Shown here piece by piece: positions 1 through 11,868 of a stretch of 64,000 nucleotides of DNA. The notes beneath the pieces were generated by a model. It saw only the letters and a program-made list of their open reading frames with translations, did not search any database and was not told the DNA's origin. Every line of letters starts with the position of its first letter. Positions within the stretch are counted from its first letter, which is position 1. Both the position numbers and the translations under genes were made by a program. Source of the stretch: Tetrahymena elliotti 4EA (taxonomy: Eukaryota; Ciliophora; Oligohymenophorea; Hymenostomatida; Tetrahymenidae); NCBI GenBank assembly GCA_000231825.2, contig AFXF02001505.1, positions 372,001 to 436,000 of the forward strand. The letters are read 5' to 3'.

Positions 1-684
1 AATAGGCTGTATCCAAGTAAGTTTTTTTACTCTTCAATTTTATTTTTGCTTTATGATTGAAAATACATTTTCTGACATATTAAATGAAAGTTATTTTCTC
101 TTATTTGAAATAAAATTTTGCAAAAAAATAAAACAAATTCGTACTCATATTTCATTAAAATTAACATAATTTTATTTAAAAAACTTATTTTCGAGAAAAA
201 AAATGAAAAAATAAAGATTATTAATTTAAAAAATTATTTCTAATTAATTATTTTTATATTTTGTTAAAAGGTATTGATTGATATATAAATTAGATTTTTA
301 AATTTTGTAGATAAATCTACTATTTGTTCATCGAATATACATTTTAAAAGATATTTGAGATATTTCTAATAATTTTGTAAACTATTAATAGTGAGTGAGA
401 TCGTTTAGTAGCCAGCTGCACATGCTATTACTTTTTATTATATTTAATTCTAAAATGGTAGTAAAAATTATGATTCAATGAAATTTATTTGGTTTGTTTT
501 TTATATGTCTCAAAAGCAGTCTTTAAAAAATATTTTATCCAAACATTTTTTATTTTTTTAAATTATCATTTAAAATAATAATTGATAGTTTAAGAGGATT
601 TTTTAATTAATTGTTTTTAATAAATAATCAGAAAAATAATAAAATTGATTGTGATTTTCTTTTATTATAGCTGATGAATAATGA
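1..684 (+). CDS. Possible 3' end of a gene entering from the left
   Basis: Bases 1-16 read NRLYP and are followed by a good donor, gtaagt, at 17. An acceptor at 669-670 (ttattatag) restores the frame and gives T-D-E-Q and then TGA at 682-684. This would be the last 16 bases of one exon, an intron of about 650 nt and a tiny final exon. The in-frame splice and the early TGA are visible. The rest of the gene lies outside the window, so no product can be named. It may be a chance reading. Confidence 0.3.
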
Positions 685-1553
685 TTAAGCCTTATTTAAG
701 AATTTTAGAAATCATTAAATCTGAAAGTGATAAAAGGTAAAAATAAGTTATTTAACTTATTACTTCTTAAATTTAAGGTTTTTTTTAAAAATATTTTTAA
801 ATTTACCTTTATATTTATAATAACCTCTATTTCCTGTTTGAAAGTAAGAACTATTTTTAATAAGAAAATAAATCAAAGAAAATTCTTTCACATTTTTTGA
901 TTTTTTTTGTTACTGATAAAAAAAATGTTGATATGGTTTTAATTTTATAAATCTTATCAAAAAATATGTAAAAAAGTCAATACTAGTATCCAAATAAAAT
1001 TTTCAATCTTGGCTTTAAGCTTTTAAAAGAAATAGAGCGATATAGTAGCTTGGTATTTAAAAAATAAAAGATAGAAATATTTATGAGAAAGTGTACTGAT
1101 TGAGTGTAATAGAGTAATTTCATAAATTTTTTCAAAAGATTGTATGCTAAGAATATATTAGGAATATAATGAATATACTCTTTATCCTTTGTTATTTTTG
1201 AAAATTGAAGTTAATAAAATTAATGAGAAATCAATCAAAACAAGTGTGAATTATTTTAATTTGTTTTCTCTTTTTGTTTGGAAAGGAATTAAGTCTTAAT
1301 TTAAAGAAAGAATGAATGAATTGATCAAGAAATTATTGCTGAAGAAAATCATTTGAAAAGAGTGGAGAAAGCATAAAGAAATTAATTAAACAAAAAAAAA
1401 GCAAACTAAGAAAGTAAATAAAAATAAATTATATTGAAAAAGCATAGATTCATCAAAAAAGCAAAAATAAAATATAAAAAAATATTAAATAAAAGCTAAA
1501 CAAATTTCATTAAATAAAAAAGTAAAGCAATCAATATTTAGAAAAGATTTAAA
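685..1553. other. AT-rich intergenic / 5' flank of dynamin gene
   Basis: Very AT-rich sequence with long A and T runs. I see no coherent coding stretch. The last ~250 bases are purine-rich with many AAA and GAAA runs and probably hold the promoter and 5' leader of the dynamin gene. Confidence 0.5.
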
Positions 1554-4224
1554 ATGGCTGACGAAAGTTCATTTTAGGGATCAGGTCTTTTTGATAACCT
1601 TAGAAAATTAATTAATGTAATCGATGAATTAAGAGATGTCGGTTTGCAACAATATATTAGATTACCAAGAATCGCAGTTATTGGTTCATAATCATCTGGT
1701 AAATCTTCCCTTCTCGAAAGTATTGTCGGTATCGATTTCTTACCTAGAGGTTCTGTAAGCATTCAAATTAAAAAATGATTGATTATTTATTTAAATGCTA
1801 TTAACTATTAATTATTTAGGGTGTAGTTACTCGTAGACCTTTAGAACTCAGATTGGTCCACGTTCCTCCTAGTAATTACTTAGCATTTTGCTTTTACATA
1901 TTTTTCAAAATTTTGAAAGCAATAAGTTAATCTTCTTCTTGCTCAAAATGAAAAAATCTTATTTAAAAGATTAATTCATCTTGGGCAAGAAAAGAAATAA
2001 GAAAGATTGAAGATAAAATGAGTATCATATTATTAAACTAAAATTATAAAATTCAGATGAAAGATAAATCAAGCCATATGCTATTTTCGATGTTGACAAA
2101 TCAAAGAAGTGGGAAAACTTTGATTAGGTTAGATAACAAATCGATACATTAACTGACCAAGTTGCTGGTAAGAGAAAGAAAATTATCAATGATCCTATCA
2201 TTTTGACTATTTACTCTAATGATGTTATTGACTTGACCATTATTGATTTACCTGGTATAACCAGAATTCCTTTAAAAGATTCAGACCAATAAGAAGATAT
2301 CGAAAGAGTTACCAAAGAAATGGCATACTCGTAAGTTACTTACATTTTAAAAATTATGTTTTGAGAATACTTTAAAGACCAAAGTTTGAACAAAAACAAG
2401 TTTAACCGCAATCACAAAAATAATATTTTAAAGTTCATTATTAAGTTAAAGCAAATAACAATAAACAAGCAAACAAACGCATTTAAAAAAATTCTTTTTG
2501 AAAAAAAAAAAAATTCTAAATAAAAATAATTATAAAATAGATATATTAGGGACGAAAGAACAATTATTTTGTGTGTTATTCCTGGTAACTAGGATATTGC
2601 TAATTCTGATGGTCTTTAATTAGCTAGAGAAGTCGACAGAGAAGGTAATAGAACTATTGGTGTTATCACTAAGGTAAGTTTTATTGCATTTCAGCTATGA
2701 TTATTTATATTTTAAAAAAATAAATTGTTCTAATATTCCTAATATTAAATAGCTTGATATCATGGATTCTGGTACTGACGCTAGAAAAATGATCATGGGT
2801 CTAGAAATTCCTTTGAAATTAGGTTACGTTGGTGTTAAGGGTAGATCCTAAAAAGATATTAATGACAATAAGAGAGTTTCTAAAGCTCTTGATGAAGAAA
2901 AGGCCTTCTTCGCTTAAGATAAAGTTTATTCAACTATGGATCCTAAATTCTTGGGTACTAAAGCTTTAACTAACAAGTTGTCTAGTGTGCTTTTCTATCA
3001 CATTAGAAACATTTTACCTGCTATCGTTAAGGAAATTAAAGATAAAACTAGAGAATGTGAAGACAGACTTAAAGACTTGGGTCCAGCTCTTCCTAGAGAA
3101 CAAAAGGATAAGATGCAACTTATTTGGACTATGATCACTGATTTTACTGAAAACTTTAAAAATACAATCAAGGGTAAATATGATCAAAGACGTTCCAATA
3201 TAAATACTGAATTATCAGGTGGTGCTGTTATTAAGATGATGGTAATTAAAATTTATTTATTTATTTCATTAGTTTTTAATTTACTAATTAATTTGCTTTT
3301 ATTTATAGTTCAATGAACTTTATGAAGATTTCATCTAAAAAACTTTCAGAGCCACTAGAGAATATAGTGATAAAGATATCTAAACAGCTATTTAATTGCA
3401 TCAAGGTGATTCTATTCCTGGTTTCCCCTCAATCGATGCTTTCTTATATTTAATTAACCCTCAATTAGAAAAATTAAAAGATCCTGCTTTCGAATGCTTG
3501 ACCTAATGTTACAATTACTTGGAAGGCTTAGCCAATAAAATTCTTAAGAAGATTTTCTAAAGATTCCCTACAGTTATGGATGAAATTGCAGATATTACAA
3601 GCAGAGTTCTTTAATCTGTAAATAATCATAATAGTTTTATTAAATATTAGTAAAATATAAATTAAAACAGCAAAGAGACTAAGCAAAAGAAGTTGTTAAC
3701 AACATTATTGAATCTGAACAAGGTTATCTTTTCACCAACGATTTAGGTTATCTTGCTCACAGAACTCATTTGATTCCTGTAAATTTTAAAATATTTTAGT
3801 AAAAATAAGAAATACTAAATAAACAAAAATAATAAAAAGGCTTAAGAATAAGGTAAAGAAGGTTAACAATAAATGGATGCCGAAAAGGCTTTTATAAATG
3901 AATTGAGATCTAGAGTTGATGTTTACTTCAATATTGTTGTCAGAAATGTTAGAGACTCTATTCCCAAGGCTATTGGTTTCTTCTTAGTTAAGGCTGCCTA
4001 AGAATAATTATAATACTAGTTATATAATGAAATCATGAGAAGTGAAGATTCTCTTGGTAGCATTGCAGAAGTATGTTTATTATATTAAATTGATATACTT
4101 ATTCATAAATTTTAATTACTTAATTAAGCCTTCTAATATTGCAGAAGAAAGAGATACACTCAATAAAACTATCGAAGTTCTTCAAAAGGCTCATAGAGTT
4201 ATCAAAAGAGATCCCGAGTAATGA
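1554..4224 (+). CDS. Dynamin-related GTPase (DRP)
   Basis: A large membrane-remodelling GTPase, read as about nine exons and roughly 630 residues. It starts MADESSFQGSGLF and has the dynamin G1 motif as GSQSSGKSSLLES, the G2 threonine in GVVTRRP, G3 as DLPG (near 2247) and G4 as TKLD (near 2750). The stalk follows, with NKLSSVLFYHIRNILPAIV at about 2970-3030. The GTPase-effector-like end is near 3900-4224 (FNIVVRNVRDSIPKAIGFFL). I see no PH domain or proline-rich tail, so it is a short DRP rather than a classical endocytic dynamin. The first intron is 1755-1819 and others lie near 1873, 2332, 2674, 3241, 3619, 3781 and 4071. It ends DPEQ, then TGA at 4222. Tetrahymena has several DRPs acting at different membranes; which one this is cannot be settled here. 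Several codons end in C, suggesting good expression. Confidence 0.95.
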
Positions 4225-5411
4225 ATTATATTTCAATAAAAATAAAATTAATTGTTTATTTATTATAGTCTTCAACCCAGATACGATGGATAAAATCCTT
4301 AAAAGTAAATAATCTGAGGAATTTGATTGTGTAATAAGGATGGATTTAAGAAATTCTAAAATAACTATCAAAAGCAATATCTAAAAAATAAAAAAAATAA
4401 CAATCCTTATAGTAAAAATATAAAATAAATAAGCAATATTTTTAGTTAAATTTAATTTTGTTAAATCATTTGCCAAAGAATATCTGTCTTAAATATAATA
4501 TTTGTTAACTTCAATCAGTACATTCAATGTATGTCAATCTCAAAGTGTATTTGCTATTATTCATTAATGTACTCTCTCATCTCGATCAAAAACTATTCTT
4601 TTCATATTCTTTTTCATTTCAAACCATTTTTAGAAATTATTGGCATAGCTTCTATCTATCATTTCAAATAGTATTTTATAATAAATTAAAAAATTAAATT
4701 GACAAAATATATGTGATGTGTTGCCTTTCAAAATAGCAAAAAAAATTTATTTTTGATTGATTTTTAACAAAATAATTAAATTTTGCTTAAATAGGTATTT
4801 TCTTATCAAATTTACTAATCAAGAAGAAAAAAAATCAAACAATTATTATCCTATTTTATTTATTATTTTAATAATTTTATGAATTCTTAATATTAAATCT
4901 TTCTTCCTGTTCTAGACTTGCTCTTTATATTCTTCTAAGCATTAATTTTTCTTTTTGTATATTATCAATTTTAAATAATAGTAAGGGTGGGTTGATTGCT
5001 TAAAGTAGGAATGTCATTTATCAATTACTAGTTTAGTAGAGCAAACTTTTAATTATTAGGCAAAATTAAAAAGGAGATATTATTATGTCTGAAATATTTC
5101 AAATTGATTTAAACTATATATAAATAAACCGTTCCTTTATATTTTTTTTAAATTGAAAAACCAAAAAAATTAAAAATTTTTGAGATTTAAATAATTAAGA
5201 AATTTAAGGAAGAGAATATGAATGAACATTTTTTTTGAATAATTGAGAAATCAGAATAATTTTAAATTTTTAATAGGTTGAGACGCTAAATAGAAATAAA
5301 GTAAATAATGAATGACAAAATTATTAGTAGTTAGTAAAAGCCCAAAATAATTATTTTAATTAATGAATTTTATTTAAAGTAAATTTAATTTTTTATGATG
5401 CAATAATTTAT
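4225..5411. other. Intergenic, convergent gene ends
   Basis: About 1.2 kb between the 3' ends of the dynamin gene (+) and the CEP41-like gene (-). AT-rich with no coherent reading frame on either strand. It presumably carries both polyadenylation regions. Confidence 0.5.
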
Positions 5412-6624
5412 TCAATATTTTTGTTATGAAGGTTTGTTTTCTTTTCCATCATTTAAGATGTTATTAATTGGTGTTCTATTTATTTTGCTTGCAGTTGTAG
5501 GCTTTGAGTTCATTGTAGAAGTTTTAGTGATACCCATAGTAGTTTTTGTATCAGTTGTTTATCTGCTTACAATCTTTTTCTCAACTTAAACGTTTTGCTT
5601 TTTTATTGCATCTGGAATAACTCCTTCAATGTGATCAGGATATTCTAAAGCAAAACATTCAATACCTTTATTTAATATATAGATATTGTCATATCCCTTT
5701 TCAAAGAAAGTTTGTCCTGCAGTAATAGTTTGCTTTTCATCACTAGAATAAACAATGATGACTTTATCTGATACATTTTTCTATTTTAAAAATAATAAAG
5801 TTAATTAAGTTAGTTACCTATTTTAAGAAAAAATAATTTACAAATTTATAGAGAATTGGAATCACTTTGTCTCTCTTAAAATTAGTAATTGGGTATGATA
5901 CTGATTCTTTAATTCTGTATGTGGATTATTCAGCTTCATCTCTTACATCGAGTAATAAAAATGAGTTTTAGTCCTAAATAATAAAAAAATTGAATGGAAA
6001 ATATCTAAATAATATAGTTTACAATATATCCTTCCTTTTGTTCTGCTTCATGAGTTTAGGTAACTCCTGATTATCTGCTATTATATGAAGCCTATGAAAC
6101 AGTATCATAACTGAATTTTCCAATATTTTCTTGTTGCTCATTATTTTAATCAATAAGATCATAAATGCTCTCGTGATTTTTATCTAAACAAAGTAAAGTG
6201 TATAAATATCTAGCAGAAATTCTTCCAAAATTTTCATTTTTCTTCTTAGCTATAAACTTATCACCTATTTATGATTTAATTTTAAATTTAGAACACTTTA
6301 AGAACATAATCTAACTTAATTACTTTTCACTTCAACATCTCTTGCAGTTGTACCACTATTGATTGTTTTTTAAACATGTTCATATTTAGTTGAAATCTTT
6401 GTCTTTACTTAAAGAGGCTAATTTGTTAGATAAATAATAAAATTGAATAAATTTAAAATAGATATATTAATAAAAGGCCTAATCTAAACTATCTTCAAAT
6501 ATCATTACATTTGAGCTTATTACAGACTAAGCTTGTAGATCTTTAAAAGAAGTTTTTTAATATCTAATTATTTATTTACATCTTTCTTTTAGTATTGATA
6601 TCCTAGAGGTTTGTGCTTATCCAT
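5412..6624 (-). CDS. CEP41: CEP41-like rhodanese-domain protein
   Basis: The start is MDKHKPLGYQYQ. The central rhodanese-like domain reads SFLLLDVRDEAEQSTYRI, then ESVSYPITNF, then after an intron VSDKVIIVYSSDEKQ, FFEKGYDNIYILNKGIECF and ALEYPDHIEG. This order, the LLLDVRD core, SYPI, the acidic loop in place of the rhodanese cysteine loop, and the GG/KG-L-x-x-P end match CEP41 rather than sulfurtransferases. The usual catalytic cysteine position is not seen (VYSSDEK), so it is probably a binding domain, not an enzyme. In animals CEP41 sits at basal bodies and cilia and is needed for tubulin polyglutamylation. A similar role is expected in a heavily ciliated cell but is inferred. The C-terminal tail is rich in T, S, N and K. 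Introns lie near 5765-5850, 5975-6020, 6270-6330 and 6410-6475. The stop is TGA (tca at 5412-5414). Confidence 0.8.
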
Positions 6625-7823
6625 TTTAATTATTCAAGGGCTGATTTATTAAAAATTTTATCTACTTTCTTTTTTGATTTTTTGAAAATCTTTGGATGAT
6701 TAATTTAAAAAATTTTTTTTAAAATATAAACTTCAATTATTTTAATAGCTTTCATTCAAAAAAAACCTTCCAAACAAGCTCACATCAATTATTTATTTTC
6801 TTTTTTAAAAGCTTCTAATCTAATTAATTAATGGTCTTAAAATAATCATTCGAGAAACATTAAATTTATAAGTTCAATTATCCTTTTGATATTTTTCAAT
6901 ATTTTTTAAATTTTAGAATTTTTATTAGTTTGTTAAACTGAATATTTTAATATCTTATTATTTTTTGATGATTTTCAAGTTTAATTTAATAAAAGTTAAA
7001 AAAACTTAATACCATCTTTTATTTTTATTTCAAGATTTTAAAATCAAATTAAAAAAAATTTTTTAAGAAATTGGATTAATTAATAATGAAATAGAATTTT
7101 TATTATATTAAAAGATTATGTTGTTGCTATTTATTAAGTTTTTTTTAAGCTGAAGTGTAGTAAAACTCATAAAATAAAGATATTATAAAATTTATTACTC
7201 GAGGATATACATTTAAAATGAATCAAAAAATAATTAAAATTTTTAATTATTTTTGAAAATTTCTGCATATAACTTCTTTCGAAAATAAAAAGAAAGAAAT
7301 AAACAATTTATCTTATCTGGTCTTCTTATCTTTTATTTCACTTCAAGATTGAGTTTGAAAAAAATTTAATTAATATACATTTTTATAAAATAAATAGAGT
7401 GTAGAATTTGTAAAGATTTTTGAATGCAAAAATAGTAAATTAAATTTGATCTCAAATGCTTTTAATTATTTTTTATTGAGTTTAAGACTTCAATAAATTG
7501 TTTTATTTAATTGAAGGTTTTAAATATTAAAATGAAATGGTTTTGATTAATTTTGAAATTAACTTATAAATTTAATTGAGTAAAATTATTTGAAAAATGA
7601 TTCACAATAAGAAAAGCGAATACAAGGGAAATTTTACATGGAAATAAAAAATACTTGTTATGTAAAATAATAAAGTTCATGTTTTAATATATTTTTATTT
7701 AAATATGCTATTTTCTAATAAATTAAATATTATAATTAGCATTTATCTATTTAAATTAATTTTTATAGTATAGGTTTAAATAATTAAGTAATAATAGTGT
7801 TTGGTTTTGTTTTTTTAGTTTGA
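6625..7823. other. Intergenic, AT-rich
   Basis: About 1.2 kb between two tandem minus-strand genes: the 5' side of the CEP41-like gene and the 3' side of the purine enzyme. Long A/T tracts; no coding signal recognised. Confidence 0.5.
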
Positions 7824-9775
7824 TCAATTGAATTGGTTGATGGAGTGGACACCAGATTCTTAGAAACCTGATTAGGTCATTCTAATGAATTGAACCTTCT
7901 ATTAGAGTTCTTAGATGGTGTGAGCACCATTATAACTCATACCAGATTTAATACCTTGGACGAATTGGTTTAAGACACCAGCAAGAGGACCAGCATAAGG
8001 AATATAACCTTCAACACCTTCAGGGGTGAAGTTAGTAGAGGAAGGTTCTTCAGCACCAATACGTTAAGCCTTAGATAAGTTAGCACCATAGCCAGCCATA
8101 CCTCTGTAAACTTTTTAGAGTTTTCCATCTCTGTAAATAATTTTGGAAGGAGATTCTTCACAACCACCAACAAGTCTACCAAGCATAACACAGTCAGCAC
8201 CAATTGCAAGAGCCTTGCACATGTTACCAGAGTTTTTATTACCACCATCTGAAATTAAAGGAACATTGTATTATTTGCAAATAGGAGCGACATCACTTAA
8301 AGCAGAGAACTATTTAATATTTAAATTATTTTTAATTAATGGATTTAAGTTATTAAAAAATGTTAATTACTTAAGGAACACCACATCCAGAAACAATTCT
8401 AGTAATACAGATGCTTCCATTACCAATACCGCAACGGATACCATCAGCACCAGCCTTGATTAACATTTCAGCACCTTATCCAGTGGCAACGGATCCAGCA
8501 ACGATATCAATATCTTCGAAATTTTCTTTTAAGATTTTAATAGCGTCGATGCAAATTTATGAGTGACCATTAGCAATATCAACAACGAGGACATCAGCAC
8601 CAGCTTCGATCAAAGCTTTAGCTCTTTCGATGTAATCATCCTTAGCACCAATAGCTGCACCAACATATAATTTACCTTCAGCATCTCTGTTAGCAATAGG
8701 GAATACATCCAATCTGTAAAGATCCTAAATTTAATTAAAAGTGAATAAATTATTGATCTGTTAAAATTCTAATAAAGTTTTGTTATCTAGAATAAATTAA
8801 TTAAAACAGCAATCAATCAATCAAACACTCTTAGATTTTATTTAATCAATAAAAAAAATTTTAATTAAAATGCTTTCTTTCTTATGTGTTCATTTATAAA
8901 TGTATTCTTTTTAAAATATTTAAGTGGCTAATACAGCTATTAAATGGGTTCTTAAATATATAATTCATATCTAATTTGTAAGAGTAAGAATCTTTTTGCT
9001 ACTTTTTGCTAATATTACTATAATATCTATTAATATTTACCTTGAGAGTTACGAGAGCAAGAATCTTGTTTTCAGGAGTAACCAATGGAATCTTTTCGAT
9101 TCTCTTTGAGTGCATGAGTTCCTTAAGGAATTCAGGTTCAGGGAACTAGCCTTCCTCAGGTTGGGTCATAACGTGGGCAATAATCTTATCTCTAGGGGTC
9201 ATGAAGTCAGCAACTTTATCAGTATCGAATCTCATGTTTTTGATATCTCTACGAGTGAGGATACCAGCAAGAGTGAATTAGCCAAAGTCAGCATTAGACT
9301 TCTTTGAGAGCATAGGTGATTTTAAGAGGTCTTCAGGGTTGATAACTTAATCTTCGTTGGTAACTAAGAAGGTTTAAAAAGTGTATTGCTCAGAAACTAA
9401 CTTAATATCTTTGTAAGTGCTATTTTTAGAGACCATAATTGGTTCAAAAAGAATGTGAGCTTAGGCTCTCTTGACTTTTTCTACTTGCTTGCATTATTCA
9501 GTGATGGGCAAGAAACGGTGAATAATACCTAAACCACCACACTTAGCCATTTCTTTGGCCATCTTGAATTCAGTGACTGTATCCATAGGAGAGGAGACGA
9601 TAGGGATGTTTAAGGGAATATTCTTTGAGAACCTTGTCTTAACATTGCATTGACTTCTACTATTGATGTCGCTATATTAAGGAACCATCAAAACGTCGTT
9701 GAAAGTCAATCCCATTTGGAGATTAGGGGTAAGAAGAGTCTTAGGCTAGTAAGCTTAGGATGTGTTAGAAATCAT
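7824..9775 (-). CDS. IMP dehydrogenase / GMP reductase family enzyme with CBS domains
   Basis: A (beta/alpha)8-barrel enzyme of guanine nucleotide interconversion, in three exons with introns near 8727-9040 and 8311-8372. The N-terminus has [10 protein letters not shown] and [13 protein letters not shown] pair occupies roughly residues 105-240, including [14 protein letters not shown] and [19 protein letters not shown]. The barrel continues with [14 protein letters not shown] and VVDIANGHS. The nucleophile loop is [16 protein letters not shown], with the catalytic cysteine as in GSIC-[IT]-T. The phosphate site is [20 protein letters not shown] and the hinge is [16 protein letters not shown]. 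The C-terminus, [14 protein letters not shown] and FIRMTQSGFQESG, resembles bacterial-type IMPDH ends. Oddly, the flap between RGMAG and PEGVEG lacks the Arg-Tyr dyad IMPDH uses to activate water. GMP reductases with CBS domains exist in kinetoplastids and bacteria (GuaB1), so either activity is possible. Codon use is C/G-enriched, suggesting high expression. Confidence 0.92.
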
Positions 9776-11141
9776 TTCGCTAGCTATATTGTTTAGAGTC
9801 TACTAAGGTATAGATAGATAAGGAGTATATTTAGTTTTACTAAATAGCGCAGAGGTATTTAATTTTTTTGAGTTCGCAGATAATATAAAAAGTTAGATAG
9901 AATTCAGATCGTATTTAAACCCGATTTTCTAATGCAAATCCTTAAAATTTGTAATTAGTATTACGCATTTTTTAATTCTAATCAAAAAGTTAAGTTTCAA
10001 GTGGGGGATAGTTAAAAATCATACAATTAAATATTCAATTAAAAATTGTAAAACCTTATCTATCTCTTTAAGGTTATAGTCAAACCACAATAAAATTCAA
10101 AAAGAATGACGTCTTATGATTTACTTTAAATATCGATAAGTAACACCTAAAAATAAATATTATCCCTTAATACCACTTTTTTTATAATCAAAAAGATCTT
10201 CAAAAGCGAAAAAAAAGTAAATCGGATTTTGGCATAAAATCCATTTTTTCTCTACATTTTTATAGGCAAAACTGAACCAACAAATTAAAAATTATATAAA
10301 TACTACTAAATGGCAGCAAATCTCTTTTATCACATATAAAAACAGCTCGAACATAGAAAATTTCAAAGCAAATCAGACATATTAAGCTAGAAAAAAATGT
10401 TAATTTGAATTCAATTATTATTGATACATGTAATATGAGCATATACTATAATAAGCATTAAATTCCCAAAATTTAAATCAAATAGTGAAAGAGGATATGT
10501 TTTTTGCAGTTTTTCTCGAAATAATGTTTCAAAAGAAAGTTTCTTTGGTCTCTTATTATAGCACAAAGCTCCAAAAACATACATTTTTTAATAAATTTGC
10601 ATTATCTACTGTTTTTATTATTACTTCTAAATTATTGCGCAAGCGCAATTTTTATCAAATTTACTAGAAAATTTTTCCAACAATAAAATGCCTAATTTTT
10701 TATTTTGATAAAATTACTGGATGGCCAGGTTTTAATTGATAAAATGAGCAATATGGAAAAATTTCAGTACAGCCAAATTGGAATCCAAATTGAAAATATT
10801 TATTTGGAAAAAAAGGTAGTTTGAAGTGTAAAATTGTGTATAGATTTTAATTTTGGTACTCTTGAGTTAAAGATATTTCTTTGATTAATTTAGAATGTCT
10901 CTATTAATCATATATTTGAATAGACTTTATGTGTAAATAAAAACTTTGAGATTTCATGATCTTTTTTTTCCTACTTTGATTGATTTGTTTTTTGTTAACC
11001 CATGCAAACATACAAAGGAAGATAAATAAACATTTTGATATATCCTCTTTTTAATTTGTATTTTTTCTTCTACTTTTATAAATACCTTGCAATTAATTGT
11101 TAAAAACCTTCATTGTTCATTTAACATCTAACACTTCAAAA
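9776..11141. other. Divergent intergenic region
   Basis: About 1.37 kb between the 5' ends of the purine enzyme (-) and the LYR gene (+), so it should hold both promoters. Short ORFs near 10260-10667 have no protein-like character. The one conspicuous element is the GC-rich palindrome at 10634-10649. Confidence 0.55.
10634..10649. promoter_or_regulatory. GC-rich perfect palindrome in a divergent promoter region
   Basis: ATTGCGC-AA-GCGCAAT is a perfect 7-bp inverted repeat with a 2-base centre, with two CpG-containing GCGC cores in surroundings that are nearly all A/T. It lies about 490 bp upstream of the LYR gene and 860 bp upstream of the purine enzyme. It resembles a dimeric transcription-factor site, and GCGC cores occur in E2F/DP sites, but no factor can be assigned from sequence alone. 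Confidence 0.35.
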
Positions 11142-11868
11142 ATGGAAAATTTGAGGAAAATTTTCAGGCGTGTCCCTGTTATCAATGACTAATATCAAAA
11201 CTACTTACTTAAAAATGAAGAATATTTAAGAAATAATAAAAAAGAGGTGTTGGAATTATATCGTAAATTCCATAAAACTATTCCAAAACTCTTCACAAGA
11301 AAAATTGAAAAGGCTGCTAAAATTGAAGTAAGAGATCATAAAAAAATGTCTTTTAAAATGTAACTTGTAATAAATAGGAACTTAAGTATCTCTTCCATGA
11401 ACATAAAAATGAATAGTTTGTTTCTAATATAGAATTTAGCAAAACAATTGCAAAAGAAGGTAAAATCATATATCTTTACATTCTCAAATACTTTCCAAAA
11501 CATACAATAAATAAAAAAGTTGTATGAATATTTTCAACCTAAAAAATAGCATACCCATTAGATATATTTTCTTTTCATATTTTTTATGGGGATCTTATGT
11601 CATTTAAATTTTTTGAAAATCCTCCATTTTTGAAATATTTGTTAACAAATCAATCAATTAATTTGCTTTGGATTTAATTTAAGAGTTAATATATCTAGAT
11701 AATTCTTAGTAATTTATTTTAAATACAATATAATTATTAGTGCTCGAAAAAATAGAAAAGAAAGAATATCCACCCTTTCCATCTTATTATCCCTTTACCT
11801 TAATCGATGAAAATATTTTAGAAGCTCAGTACAGGAAAAGAGATGTCAAAAATGATCTCTGGATTTGA
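11142..11868 (+). CDS. Small LYR-motif protein, probably mitochondrial
   Basis: Three exons encode about 130 residues. Exon 1 starts MENLRKIFRRVPVINDQY and includes VLELYRKFHKTIPKLF. Exon 2 reads ELKYLFHEHKNEQFVSN. Exon 3 reads LEKIEKKEYPPFPSYYPF and ends DLWI then TGA (11866-11868). The L-Y-R-K-F/L tripeptide in a short basic helix, followed by a second arginine-rich helix, is the signature of the LYR (Complex1_LYR) family. These are small acyl-carrier-protein-binding factors for assembly of respiratory complexes, Fe-S clusters or mitoribosomes. The intron boundaries keep the frame: gtaaga..aatag near 11331-11377 and gtaaaa..attag near 11460-11740. The specific subfamily cannot be named. The basic N-terminus is compatible with mitochondrial import but not proof of it. 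Confidence 0.6.

Noticed and set aside
7970..8463. Minus 92-aa and plus 106-aa frames over this interval
   Set aside because: Out-of-frame and antisense shadows of the IMPDH/GMPR-family gene, whose true frame shows the family motifs.
10260..10667. Short frames of about 60 aa on both strands in the divergent promoter region
   Set aside because: Composition is that of A/T tracts, and no homologous motif or in-phase exon was found.
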